Shown: piece by piece, positions 1 through 7,976 of the stretch
How the letters are laid out: each line of letters opens with the position of its first letter
How positions within the stretch are numbered: position 1 is the first letter of the stretch
Origin: JAIQFL01 sp035295745
GTDB lineage: Bacteria > Acidobacteriota > Terriglobia > Bryobacterales > Bryobacteraceae
Length of the DNA: 64,000 nt
Assembly: GCA_035295745.1 (NCBI GenBank)
Contig: DATGIL010000075.1
Coordinates: 21,540 to 85,539 of the forward strand
Reading direction: 5' to 3'
Notes under the pieces: generated by a model
The model's database searches: none
The model's input: only the letters and a program-made list of their open reading frames with translations
Told to the model about the DNA's origin: nothing
Program-made: the position numbers and the translations under genes

Positions 1-78
1 AAGCGCCGGATCGCAAGCGCACGTATCGCGCGAGCGTACTTGGGTCGGTTACGAGCCGCGACCTTAACGCGCGCGGAT
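1..78. repeat. Dispersed repeat A, partial copy at window edge
   Basis: GC-rich sequence containing gcaagcgcacgtatcgcgcg followed by ttacgagccgcgacc and acgcgcgcgg. The same words recur at 7037-7537, 18125-18345, 32164-32432 and 63772-64000. It lies 3' of the ybdD-cstA genes and continues to the left of the window. It is treated as a non-coding mobile or REP-like repeat. Confidence 0.7.
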
Positions 79-127
79 CAAGATCTTTGCCTCATTATTG
101 AGTCGTTCCCAGCAGCACTGCGACTGA

Positions 128-295
128 TCAGCAGCACTTCGCACGCGCGTATTTCTCGCGCATACGCTCCTCCGAGAAGCGCCTCCACTCCTCGCCCGAA
201 TGCACGCGCCCGTGCATCTGCAGATGCCGCTGGTAGGCATTCTCGTCTGCCAGTTCGCGCAACAATGCCAGGATCAAACGTCCCAGCCGCTTCAT
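128..295 (-). CDS. ybdD: YbdD/YjiX family small protein, CstA partner
   Basis: A 55-residue protein translated immediately after cstA: its ATG overlaps the cstA TGA by 4 nt (292-295), so the two are translationally coupled. It is rich in Arg, Lys and Glu, has the family-like EEWRRFSEERMREKYA helix, and ends in a Cys-Cys pair (AKCC), the hallmark of YbdD/YjiX proteins that accompany CstA and BtsT transporters. Known members are about 65 residues and are needed for or modulate peptide or pyruvate uptake by their transporter; the exact role is not settled. The assignment rests on the tail, length and neighbour. It could be missed because a longer out-of-context ORF covers the same frame. Confidence 0.82.
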   Translation of the reverse strand: MKRLGRLILALLRELADENAYQRHLQMHGRVHSGEEWRRFSEERMREKYARAKCC

Positions 296-2346
296 AGCTC
301 CTCCGTCCGCAGACGGGAAAGTACGAACGGCGCCTCGCTGATCCGGGACTCCCGAGTGCCCTGCAGAATGCCGATCCAGACACGGAGGGAGTCGAGCAGG
401 ATGATCGCGACCAGTGCCATCAACACGCCGCAAATCACCGCGTCCAGTCGCGCGTTGAAGATCAGCGTCTGCGTCGCGGCGATATTGGCCGCAGTCCCGG
501 CCCGCAATGCCGCCTCCAGCTTGTCCGCCTGCGCCAGGAATCCGATGGCTGGAATCGGCGAGAAGATCTTCTGCCACGCCGCCGTAAAGGTCACGATCAC
601 CAGCCAGATGAGCGGAACGCACGTGATCCACACGTAACGCGTGCGATGCATCTTGAGCAGAATCGTGGTCGCCACGCACAACGCGATTCCCGCCAGCAAC
701 TGATTCGCGATGCCGAAGAGCGGCCACAGCGAATTGATGCCGCCCAGCGGGTCGCGCACTCCCTGCACCAGGAAATAGCCCCATCCGGCCACCACCGCAG
801 CACTGGATACGATCACTCCTGGCATCCAACTGGTGCGCCCCAGGGGCTCGCTGACATGGCCAAGCAGATCCTGCAACATGAATCGCCCGACTCGTGTGCC
901 CGCATCGATGATCGTGAGGATGAACAGCGCTTCGAACATGATCGCGAAGTGATACCAGAAGCCGATCACCGCCTGCCCGCCGCCGCTGCGCGCGAAGATG
1001 TGCGCCATCCCGAGGGCAAGCGAGGGAGCGCCGCCCGTGCGATAGAAGAGCGTCTGCTCCCCGACGTTGTGCGCCAGCGCCGTCATGTCCGCGACTGTCA
1101 CCGGAAAGCCCCAAGAAGAGATCATGCCTACCGCGGCCTCAGGCGTCGCGCCCACGATTCCGGCGGGCGAGTTCACCGCGAAGTACACGCCCGGCTGCAG
1201 CACGCAAGCCGCGATCATCGCCATGATGGCGACGAAACTCTCGAGGAGCATCGAACCGTAGCCGACCGGCCACGCATGCGTCTCCTTCGCGATCATCTTC
1301 GGCGTAGTTCCCGACGAGATCAGAGAGTGAAAGCCGGAGACTGCGCCGCACGCGATGGTGATGAAGCAGAAGGGGAAGATCTTCCCGGCAAAGATCGGCC
1401 CGGTGCCGTCCACAAAGCGCGTGAAAGCGGGGAGTTGCAACTCGGGCCGCACGAACAGAATTCCCACTCCCAGCATCAACACCACACCCAGCTTGACGAA
1501 GGTGCTGAGATAGTCGCGCGGCGCCAGCAGCAGCCACACCGGCAGCGCGCTCGCCAGAAAGCCGTAGAGAATGATCCCAATCGCGAGGGTCATCGCGCCC
1601 AGCGTGAACATCGGAGCGAGTGCAGAGTCCGCCACCGAACGGCCAGCGAAGATGCTCGACATTACCAGCACAAAGCCGATCACCGAGCACTCCAGCACCT
1701 TGCCGGGACGCCAATAGCGCAGATACAGCCCCATGAAGAGCGCGATCGGCATCGTCGCCGCAATCGTAAACGTGCCCCAGGCGCTGCCCTTGAGCGCATT
1801 CACCACCACCAGTCCTACCACCGCCAGCAAAATCACCATGATGATCAGCACCGTGATCAGAGCGACCATGCCGCCCACCTTGCCGATCTCCTCACGCGCC
1901 ATCTTTCCCAGCGATTTGCCGTCGCGGCGCATCGAGGCGAACAGAATCACGAAGTCCTGAACGGCGCCACCCAACACAGCGCCGATGACGATCCACAACG
2001 TTCCCGGCAGGTATCCGAACTGTGCGGCGAGCACGGGTCCCACCAGCGGTCCCGGACCCGCTATCGCGGCGAAGTGATGTCCGAAGACGATCCATTTGTT
2101 GGTGGGTTCGAAATCGTGGCCGTTGCGCAGGCGCTCCGAGGGCGTGGCGCGGTGATCGTCCAGTGTCATCACCCGCGCCGCGATAAATTTCGCGTAAAAA
2201 CGATACCCGATCGCGTAGCTGCACGCCGCGGCCAGAACCAGCCAAATGCTGTTGATGTGCTCTCCGCGGTTGAACGCGATGCCGCCCAGACAGATCGCCG
2301 CGACCGCCGCAATCGCGGCCCAGAATAGATATCCGAGAACCCTCAC
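292..2346 (-). CDS. cstA: Carbon starvation protein CstA family transporter
   Basis: A 684-residue polytopic inner-membrane protein of the CstA family, which imports peptides and/or pyruvate during nutrient limitation. It shows the family's N-terminal block (RVMTLDDHRATPSERL and KWIVFGHHFAAIAGPGPLVG, residues about 58-100), the loop near FASMRRDGKSLG, and many hydrophobic segments spread through the protein. The GTG at 2344-2346 gives a start with a short cytoplasmic N-terminus followed at once by a membrane helix. The length matches E. coli CstA (about 700 residues). The overlapping ybdD downstream reproduces the cstA-ybdD arrangement of enterobacteria. Regulation is not visible in the sequence, and the substrate cannot be told from sequence. 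Confidence 0.93.
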   Translation of the reverse strand: MRVLGYLFWAAIAAVAAICLGGIAFNRGEHINSIWLVLAAACSYAIGYRFYAKFIAARVMTLDDHRATPSERLRNGHDFEPTNKWIVFGHHFAAIAGPGPLVGPVLAAQFGYLPGTLWIVIGAVLGGAVQDFVILFASMRRDGKSLGKMAREEIGKVGGMVALITVLIIMVILLAVVGLVVVNALKGSAWGTFTIAATMPIALFMGLYLRYWRPGKVLECSVIGFVLVMSSIFAGRSVADSALAPMFTLGAMTLAIGIILYGFLASALPVWLLLAPRDYLSTFVKLGVVLMLGVGILFVRPELQLPAFTRFVDGTGPIFAGKIFPFCFITIACGAVSGFHSLISSGTTPKMIAKETHAWPVGYGSMLLESFVAIMAMIAACVLQPGVYFAVNSPAGIVGATPEAAVGMISSWGFPVTVADMTALAHNVGEQTLFYRTGGAPSLALGMAHIFARSGGGQAVIGFWYHFAIMFEALFILTIIDAGTRVGRFMLQDLLGHVSEPLGRTSWMPGVIVSSAAVVAGWGYFLVQGVRDPLGGINSLWPLFGIANQLLAGIALCVATTILLKMHRTRYVWITCVPLIWLVIVTFTAAWQKIFSPIPAIGFLAQADKLEAALRAGTAANIAATQTLIFNARLDAVICGVLMALVAIILLDSLRVWIGILQGTRESRISEAPFVLSRLRTEEL

Positions 2347-2387
2347 GCACTAGAGTCTACTAAAAACTCGCGGATTCGGGGCAGATG

Positions 2388-3173
2388 TCAAAAGCGATTC
2401 AAATTGCGAAGGAGAGAGGAGGTGGTGCCGCCGGACCGCAGTTCCACCGAGTGGATCGGCTTCCAGTTGTCGTCCATTGTCCCGATGTACGAAGCCGCGC
2501 GGCGATCGCTTCCCATCAGTATTACTGTGTACTTTCGATCCGGATACCCCAGGGCACGCACCTGCAATGTATTCGATTCGCTTTGCCACCGGTCGCTGGC
2601 CGGCGTGCCCAGTTTTTGCACGACCGTCAGGTAATCGTCGCGGCTCGACAGATCCAGGTATTGCTGATCTCTGGTATTGAAAACTACAGTCCGCTGCCGG
2701 AATTCGCCTATACGATTCAAGTTCACCGCAACGATGTACAGCACGATCGCGACAGTAAGGGTTCCGCCCACCAGCTTGAAAATCCGCTTGTCGTTGGACT
2801 CCAGCCGGATCCCCACGATAGGTGCGGGGGAGGTGCGCTCCGGTACCGGCGTTGAAGACGCGGTCGTCCCTCCGACGGCCAGAGGCATCTCGATGACGCG
2901 CCGTTGACAGGGCCACACCGCTCCACCTCTGTATTCCAACTCGCGGTTCAGCCCGACGATCAGCACCGGATCGTCCACCCTCGACACCTCGCCAACAAAG
3001 CGCCGCGAAATCCAAATCTCCGCACCCGATTTGCAGTTCACTACCAGAATCTCCGACCACGTGGCTTTGCGAAACAGCCACTCGTTATGTTCCACGTTGA
3101 TAACCGGAGGGTAGAAAGAAAAGGGACGCGTCGCCAGATGTTCGAGGGAAGGGGGAATGGGGGGCGAGGCCAT
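2388..3173 (-). CDS. Single-pass membrane protein, unknown function
   Basis: A 261-residue protein with no domain that I recognise. Residues 1-130 are soluble and mixed in character, with several Cys and Arg and a proline-rich linker near 105-115. One clear transmembrane helix lies at about 133-152 (KLVGGTLTVAIVLYIVAVNL). The C-terminal 100 residues (DQQYLDLSSRDDYLTVVQKL onward, then a YPDRKYTVILMG strand) look like a small folded extracytoplasmic domain. Because the N-terminal domain lacks a signal peptide, topology is probably N-in, C-out. It lies upstream of cstA in the same orientation with 41 nt between them, so co-transcription is possible. The ATG at 3171-3173 is the only start upstream of the conserved-looking region. 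Confidence 0.7.
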   Translation of the reverse strand: MASPPIPPSLEHLATRPFSFYPPVINVEHNEWLFRKATWSEILVVNCKSGAEIWISRRFVGEVSRVDDPVLIVGLNRELEYRGGAVWPCQRRVIEMPLAVGGTTASSTPVPERTSPAPIVGIRLESNDKRIFKLVGGTLTVAIVLYIVAVNLNRIGEFRQRTVVFNTRDQQYLDLSSRDDYLTVVQKLGTPASDRWQSESNTLQVRALGYPDRKYTVILMGSDRRAASYIGTMDDNWKPIHSVELRSGGTTSSLLRNLNRF

Positions 3174-3209
3174 GGACTCTACCTATGGTAGCGTAGAGCC
3201 GGTGGTCCA

Positions 3210-3248
3210 TGCTTTAGCCTGCGGCTGCTCTCCAGGCAGGCTAAAGCA
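3210..3248. repeat. Perfect 13-bp inverted repeat (hairpin)
   Basis: The arm tgctttagcctgc at 3210-3222 and its exact reverse complement at 3236-3248 enclose a 13-nt loop. The hairpin lies between two minus-strand genes, just 3' of the SYLF gene. It could act as a terminator without a clear T-tract or be a REP-type repeat. Confidence 0.7.
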
Positions 3249-3262
3249 CGCAAAAGACGGGG

Positions 3263-3961
3263 TTATTCGTGATCTTTTACACGGTCCGCGTTGCTGTGAG
3301 CCGAGTAACGATCAAGTTCGTGAATCAGGGGCAACGCGGCGGCTGGTGGTTTCATGCCGCTCTCCAGAACTTCCTTGTTGGTCATCTTGCGGCCATAAAG
3401 TTCCTCATTGTCGTCCAGGTCGTTGCGAACGGTCGCGCCATTCAACGAAATGCCCGCGAAGAGTCCCTTGGCACGCGACCAGGCTAAAATCTCGGCATCC
3501 ATTTTCACATCCGTATTCGCATTGGCGGTACGGCCTACCGGACCTGCCGCGACGGAAGCATCCGCCCCTAGAGTGAATTTATCGCCGAGTAGCTTGTCCG
3601 TGCCGCGGCGGCTCATCACCAACATAATCAGGTCAGTCGACGATCCACCGATCTGGAATCCGACGCTACCGCCTTCCATGCGAATCGCGGCGGGAGGTCC
3701 CCATCCCATGCCACTCTCATGCCGGCACGTCACGAAGCCGCGCCCGTACTCTCCACCCACTACAAAAGCCGCCTTCTTCAGGCCGGGAACGATCATGACG
3801 CACTGCGCCTTTTCGAGTAGGTCCTGGGGAATACCTTTGTCCGGAGTCGCCATCACTTCGGTGAAAACATTTGCCGCCTCGGTAAGATTCTTCGCTGCGT
3901 CTGCAGCAAGAATTGCCGATGCTGACAAGACCATGGTTGCTGTTACTGCCAAAAGTTTCAT
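3263..3961 (-). CDS. SYLF/Ysc84-domain exported protein
   Basis: A 232-residue protein with an N-terminal signal peptide (MKLLAVTATMVLSASAILAA) and a SYLF (Ysc84, DUF500) domain spanning most of the mature chain. Diagnostic segments are PQDLLEKAQCVMIVPGLKKA, GGEYGRGFVTCR, SVGFQIGGSSTDLIMLVMS and KFTLGADASVAAGPVGR, followed by ILAWSRAKGLFAGISLNGA. Eukaryotic SYLF domains bind phosphoinositides or actin; bacterial secreted forms are common in acidobacteria and proteobacteria but their role is not established, with lipid binding in the envelope being the usual guess. It is a monocistronic-looking gene, with 301 nt upstream to the start of the next region's gene end in the same orientation and a hairpin on its 3' side. 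Confidence 0.9.
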   Translation of the reverse strand: MKLLAVTATMVLSASAILAADAAKNLTEAANVFTEVMATPDKGIPQDLLEKAQCVMIVPGLKKAAFVVGGEYGRGFVTCRHESGMGWGPPAAIRMEGGSVGFQIGGSSTDLIMLVMSRRGTDKLLGDKFTLGADASVAAGPVGRTANANTDVKMDAEILAWSRAKGLFAGISLNGATVRNDLDDNEELYGRKMTNKEVLESGMKPPAAALPLIHELDRYSAHSNADRVKDHE

Positions 3962-4033
3962 TGTAGAGCCCTCTGGCTGAGTTACTTAGCACGTGTCGTG
4001 CCAAGTATTGCAAAGAGCCGCCATTATTTCATT

Positions 4034-6535
4034 TCATTTACGCCCAAGCAGGCGCAGGCGAACACTGAACGCGCGCGCTTGTCCGCGCCCATAGGTGAGA
4101 AACTGCGGCGTGCCGATCACATTATTCACCACGTTAGGATTGAGACTGTTGGTGAGATTGTTATAGCCGAATCGCCATGCCCACAGGTAGTGCAACGCCC
4201 GAAACTGCCGTTCCAGATGCAGATTGATGTCGAAATAATTCGGATAGCGCCGCGAACCGGGAGGGCCCACCATAATGCCCTCTTCATCTACTACGGCGAA
4301 CGGAAAGCCGGTGCGATACTCCGCCAGGTAGGAAACCGTGGTGTTGCGCGTCAGAAAGCGCAGCGACGAAGGGAGAATCTGATTGGGTAGCGGCGCCCAC
4401 CCCCACATGTGGAAGCGATTGGGCGTGTCCCAGGGCGACGGTCCGGGAGCCTGCGCCGCGAAGATCGGATTCTCCAGGCTATAATCCACCGCCGCATTGG
4501 ACCGGGAGCGCGAGCGCGTGTACCCGGCGAACCACTCGAACTTGCCGGCGAAGGTGTGCCGCAACGAGACATCGAAAGCGTCATAGCGTTCGCGCCGAAA
4601 ATTCTCGAGTTGAAAATTTACGGCGCTGGTGAGGAAGGGTGAGCCAGCGAGCAGCGAGTTTGCGAGTTGCGGCACCGGCAAAAACGTGAATCCCCGATTC
4701 CCCGCGCGGTGCGTGTAACCTGACTTTAGATAAAAAGCGTAGGGCAGCTTGCGCTCCACAGCCACACTGGCAGTCTGATAATATGGCGCCCGGAGAAGCC
4801 GGTCGGTCGCCAGAAACGAAGTCGTCACGGTGCCGTCCGGAACTCCTCCCGGCGCATAGAAGGTCGACTCGCTCACCTGGTCCTGCTGGCGGCTGATGAT
4901 ACCCAGGCTGATCGAATCGTAATAGATGCCCCATCCGGCCGAGAACTTGGTGTCGTGCGAGTGTCCGGGCGCCCAGGCTACGCCGAGCCTTGGAGCTACT
5001 TCCAGATCGCGCACCACTTCATTCCATTCGGCACGCAGGCCGGCTTCCAACACCACGCCCTCACGCGGCGTCCAGGCGTCTTGAATGTACTGCGCGCCCT
5101 CGAAATTCTTGCGCGCCTGAAAGGGATTGCCCAAGAAGGTCACATATCGCGCCACCGAGTCGTCTTCGCGCAGCACTTCGTATGGGTGACGCGTGGTTTC
5201 CTGATGAAAGGCTTCACGCTCGAAATCGATACCGAATTTCAACTGGTGGGTGCCGGCCAGATGCAGCGTCGGCAAGAACAGATTCGAGACCCATTGTTGC
5301 CGGTAAAAGTGGCGGTCCTGGTCGGAGAAATAGTTCCCGCGATCGCCCGTCGGAGTGATTTCATAAAGCTGCTGCCCCTGTGGAACGTTGCGCGCGGCAC
5401 CCCGCGAATCGGCAAAGCCCAGGTCGAGCAGCGATCCGCCAGGAAGATAGATCTGGTCGCGGATGGTGCTCATGTAGAGCCACTGGCGGTTCGACGTGGT
5501 GGCTTCGACCGGCGTCAGAAAGCTCAGACCATAGTGCGTGTTGTCCGCCAGATTGAACAGAAAGCTCCCCGTGAGAATGTTCGTGGGCTTGAGGTTCACC
5601 TGGAAACGGCTCAGGTCACTCATGGTCAGGCCCGTGGTGCGATTCTGGCCGCGCGGAAGACCGTAGATTACATCGTCGCTGTAGAACGCATCCATCCCGT
5701 TATGAAACCAGGCGCGGCCTTTCGCCAGCGGGCCGGAGAACTCCACCCGCGGCGTCCATTTGTTGATGTGCCACCCGCCGTCCGAAGAGATGCCCGGAAT
5801 GAAGTTCGTTCCGCCAAATCGCAGCCGGTCGTCGCCCATCTTGGTTTCGAGTTCGAGGACTCCCGCCGAACCGCGGCCGTTCTCCGCCGAGAATCGACTG
5901 GTGTCTACCTCCATCGACTGGATGGTTTCAATATTGACCCGCGTTTCCAGACGCCCGGTCACCGGGTCGGAGATATTGAAGCCGTTGAGCTTGTAATTGG
6001 TTTGATTGGTATCCCCGCCGTTAAAGTGGGCGCGCCCGGCGTTGTCTTGAACCACGCCATCGATCATGGGTAGAGCGTTGCGGTAGTCTTGTGGCGCCGG
6101 ATACGGAATCGCCTGAATCTCCGTGTTGTCCAGTTCCTTGCGATCCGCCGGCTGCGCGGTATCAATCGCTGGCGGCGAATAGGCGACGTCAATCTTGTCT
6201 GAGAACTCTTGCAGGTGGTTCAGCGTGATGGTCAGTTCGGCGCTGCTCGACGTGAACGATTGCGATTTCACCTGGTACAGGTAGAAACCCAGCCGTTCGG
6301 CGCGAATGGAGTAGTCGCCGGGCGATGGCAGTTCCAGCTTGAAGTTGCCGGCGCGGTCGGACGAGGTCACCGCGGCAGGTCCGCCGCTCGCGGTCCGCAC
6401 TTCCACGCGGGTCCCATCGATTCCCGCACCAGTATCGTCGATGATGCGTCCGGTAATTACGACTTGGGCCGATAACACCGGACAGAACATCAGAATTGCA
6501 AGACCTACAATCCGGTGGTGTGGCCTGTACGCCAT
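4034..6535 (-). CDS. TonB-dependent receptor-like outer membrane protein with N-terminal regulatory domain
   Basis: An 833-residue outer-membrane protein of the acidobacterial Oar/CarboxypepD-regulatory type. I take the ATG at 6533-6535 because it yields a proper signal peptide (YRPHHRIVGLAILMFCPVLS, cleavage near SAQ); an ATG at 6629-6631 would add 32 residues of poor quality. After the signal comes a carboxypeptidase-regulatory-like beta-sandwich (VVITGRIIDDTGAGIDGTRV to about residue 90), a plug-like segment (about 130-240, with NYKLNGFNISDPVTGRLETR and TIQSMEVDTSRFSAENGRGS) and a beta-barrel rich in aromatic strands to the C-terminus. Such proteins are thought to import or bind polymers or form outer-membrane pores; the ligand is unknown. 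No TonB, SusD or enzyme partner lies beside it, so no substrate can be inferred. Confidence 0.85.
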   Translation of the reverse strand: MAYRPHHRIVGLAILMFCPVLSAQVVITGRIIDDTGAGIDGTRVEVRTASGGPAAVTSSDRAGNFKLELPSPGDYSIRAERLGFYLYQVKSQSFTSSSAELTITLNHLQEFSDKIDVAYSPPAIDTAQPADRKELDNTEIQAIPYPAPQDYRNALPMIDGVVQDNAGRAHFNGGDTNQTNYKLNGFNISDPVTGRLETRVNIETIQSMEVDTSRFSAENGRGSAGVLELETKMGDDRLRFGGTNFIPGISSDGGWHINKWTPRVEFSGPLAKGRAWFHNGMDAFYSDDVIYGLPRGQNRTTGLTMSDLSRFQVNLKPTNILTGSFLFNLADNTHYGLSFLTPVEATTSNRQWLYMSTIRDQIYLPGGSLLDLGFADSRGAARNVPQGQQLYEITPTGDRGNYFSDQDRHFYRQQWVSNLFLPTLHLAGTHQLKFGIDFEREAFHQETTRHPYEVLREDDSVARYVTFLGNPFQARKNFEGAQYIQDAWTPREGVVLEAGLRAEWNEVVRDLEVAPRLGVAWAPGHSHDTKFSAGWGIYYDSISLGIISRQQDQVSESTFYAPGGVPDGTVTTSFLATDRLLRAPYYQTASVAVERKLPYAFYLKSGYTHRAGNRGFTFLPVPQLANSLLAGSPFLTSAVNFQLENFRRERYDAFDVSLRHTFAGKFEWFAGYTRSRSRSNAAVDYSLENPIFAAQAPGPSPWDTPNRFHMWGWAPLPNQILPSSLRFLTRNTTVSYLAEYRTGFPFAVVDEEGIMVGPPGSRRYPNYFDINLHLERQFRALHYLWAWRFGYNNLTNSLNPNVVNNVIGTPQFLTYGRGQARAFSVRLRLLGRK

Positions 6536-6722
6536 GGGAGGAGTGCGCGGCGATTGCCCGCGTACAGCTAGCATAGCGCCGTGACGCGACTCTTGCATTC
6601 CGTGACGCATCAATGATGGGAAGTGGCGCATTCACCGCGGAGACGCGATGACGCAGAGGAACGCGGAGAACCAAGGCGCCCGTTCCGGTGAGTGCCTTTG
6701 AGGCGAACTGGAATAGCACTGA

Positions 6723-7017
6723 TCACTGGATAGCATGCAGGTCCGCCGCCGGCCCTTCGGCTCCAGGGTCATCGCGGCGGCTTTCGTTTTGTAGGATCTC
6801 AGGAAGTCTGGATCTTCCCACGACTCTGGCAACGTCGTCCCAGGCAAACAGTTTGCAGACGTAGCTCGGGACGCTGGTGAATTCGTAGTGCCCGTGCTGA
6901 TCGCTGGTGGTACTTCCGAAGAGATCGGAGCGCTTTGTGGAATCGGGGCCAGCACGATCGTCGCTCCCGCGACAGGCTCTGGTCGTTGATCTCGCACACT
7001 CCTTGGAGCGTGGCGCC
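6723..7017 (-). pseudogene. Remnant of a carboxypeptidase-regulatory-like protein (C-terminal end)
   Basis: Read on the minus strand in three successive frames, this stretch gives a continuous match to the C-terminal end of the regulatory-domain family: GATLQG and RDQRPEPVAGATIVLAP, then DLFGSTTSDQHGHYEFTSVP followed by YVCKLFAWDDVA, then ESWEDPDFLRSYKTKAAAMT and finally ADLHAIQ with a TGA at 6723-6725. At least two frameshifts separate the pieces and no start remains. The 5' part ends where tandem repeat array A begins (7037), so repeat expansion or insertion may have removed the rest. The intact-family comparison is from memory of related proteins, not a search. Confidence 0.75.
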
Positions 7018-7036
7018 TCGTACCCGCCGACGACTC

Positions 7037-7537
7037 GCTTACGAGCCGCGACCGTGAGGGAGCGATCTTTCGGAGCAATCCAGACGTCGATTGCTTACGC
7101 GCGCGGCTCGCAAACGCACTTATCGCATGAACGTATTAGGTAGCTTACGAGCCGCGACCGTAAGAGGAGCGATCCTTCGGAGCAATCGAGACGTCGCTTG
7201 CTTACGCGCGCGGCTCGCAAGCGCACTTATCGCGTGAACGTATTTAGGTAGCTTACGAGCCGCGACCGTAAGGGAGCGATCTTTCGGAGCAATCGAGACG
7301 TCGCTTGCTCCGCGCGCGGCTCGCAAACGCACTTATCGCGTGAACGTATTAGGTAGCTTACGAGCCGCGACCGTAAGGGAGCGATCTTTCGGAGCAATCG
7401 AGACGTCGCTTGCTCCGCGCGCGGCTCGCAAACGCACTTATCGCGTGAACGTATTTAGGTAGCTTACGAGCCGCGACCGTAAGGGAGCGATCTTTCGGAG
7501 CAATCGAGACGTCGCTTGCTTACGCGCGCGGCTCGCT
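7037..7537. repeat. Tandem array of repeat A, five units of about 106 bp
   Basis: The word gcttacgagccgcgaccgt begins at 7037, 7143, 7251, 7356 and 7462, giving spacings of 106, 108, 105 and 106 bp. Units are nearly identical and each carries two inverted GC-rich blocks, acgagccgcg near its start and cgcgcggctcg near its end, so neighbouring units can fold into long hairpins. The short ORFs across it are repeat-encoded and not genes. There are no unique spacers, so it is not a CRISPR array. Confidence 0.95.
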
Positions 7538-7976
7538 GACAACGCTTGCACGCCGTATCCCAACTTGCGCGGCAGGTAGTTCAGATTAGATCGGAAGACG
7601 TCCACGCGCAAGCAAGGCTCAGCGCTGGAGTCTCCGGCGTCCCCGAAAGATATCGCAGTGATCCGCGCCACTGATCCGCTGCATCATTGTCTTCTCAGCT
7701 TTCTGGTGATCACCAGCAGGATCCCGAGCGTCGCCGCGCCGCTTGCCAGTGATCGCGGAATCCTTTGCCGCCCCTGTCCCGAACACCATCGCCCCCACGC
7801 TCCCGAAAGGGCCGGCGCAGCATTGCGCAGGCGCAACTCGACTTTGCTTACTCCTGGGGTGGCTGAGATTGCGGAAAACAAAGCGCTGTGGGAAGCAAAA
7901 TGAGCCACTTAGCATTCGTCGCCATGCGATTCGACGAAATGAGCCCCTACGTGAAAAGCCACGCGTTGGAAGCTTG
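7538..7976. other. Intergenic stretch without a convincing gene
   Basis: About 440 nt between the repeat array and the next gene. On the minus strand a frame ending at 7684 closes with a hydrophobic helix and basic tail (GAATLGILLVITRKLRRQ), reminiscent of a PEP-CTERM sorting tail, but there is no clear PEP motif and no gene body in front of it. A second open frame around 7555-7671 encodes LRVDVFRSNLNYLPRKLGYG, which I cannot assign. The stretch may be debris of decayed secreted-protein genes. Confidence 0.35.

Noticed and set aside
646..2328. Long open frame on the plus strand opposite cstA (560 codons)
   Set aside because: It is antisense to a clear cstA, is very rich in His, Arg and Gln, and shows no domain; it is a codon-bias shadow. 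The same applies to plus-strand frames opposite the TonB-type gene (4955-6073), the M14 gene (30498-31838) and the VPS10-like gene (58710-59507).
7037..7537. CRISPR array
   Set aside because: Units are about 106 bp and almost identical throughout; there are no unique spacers and no cas genes.
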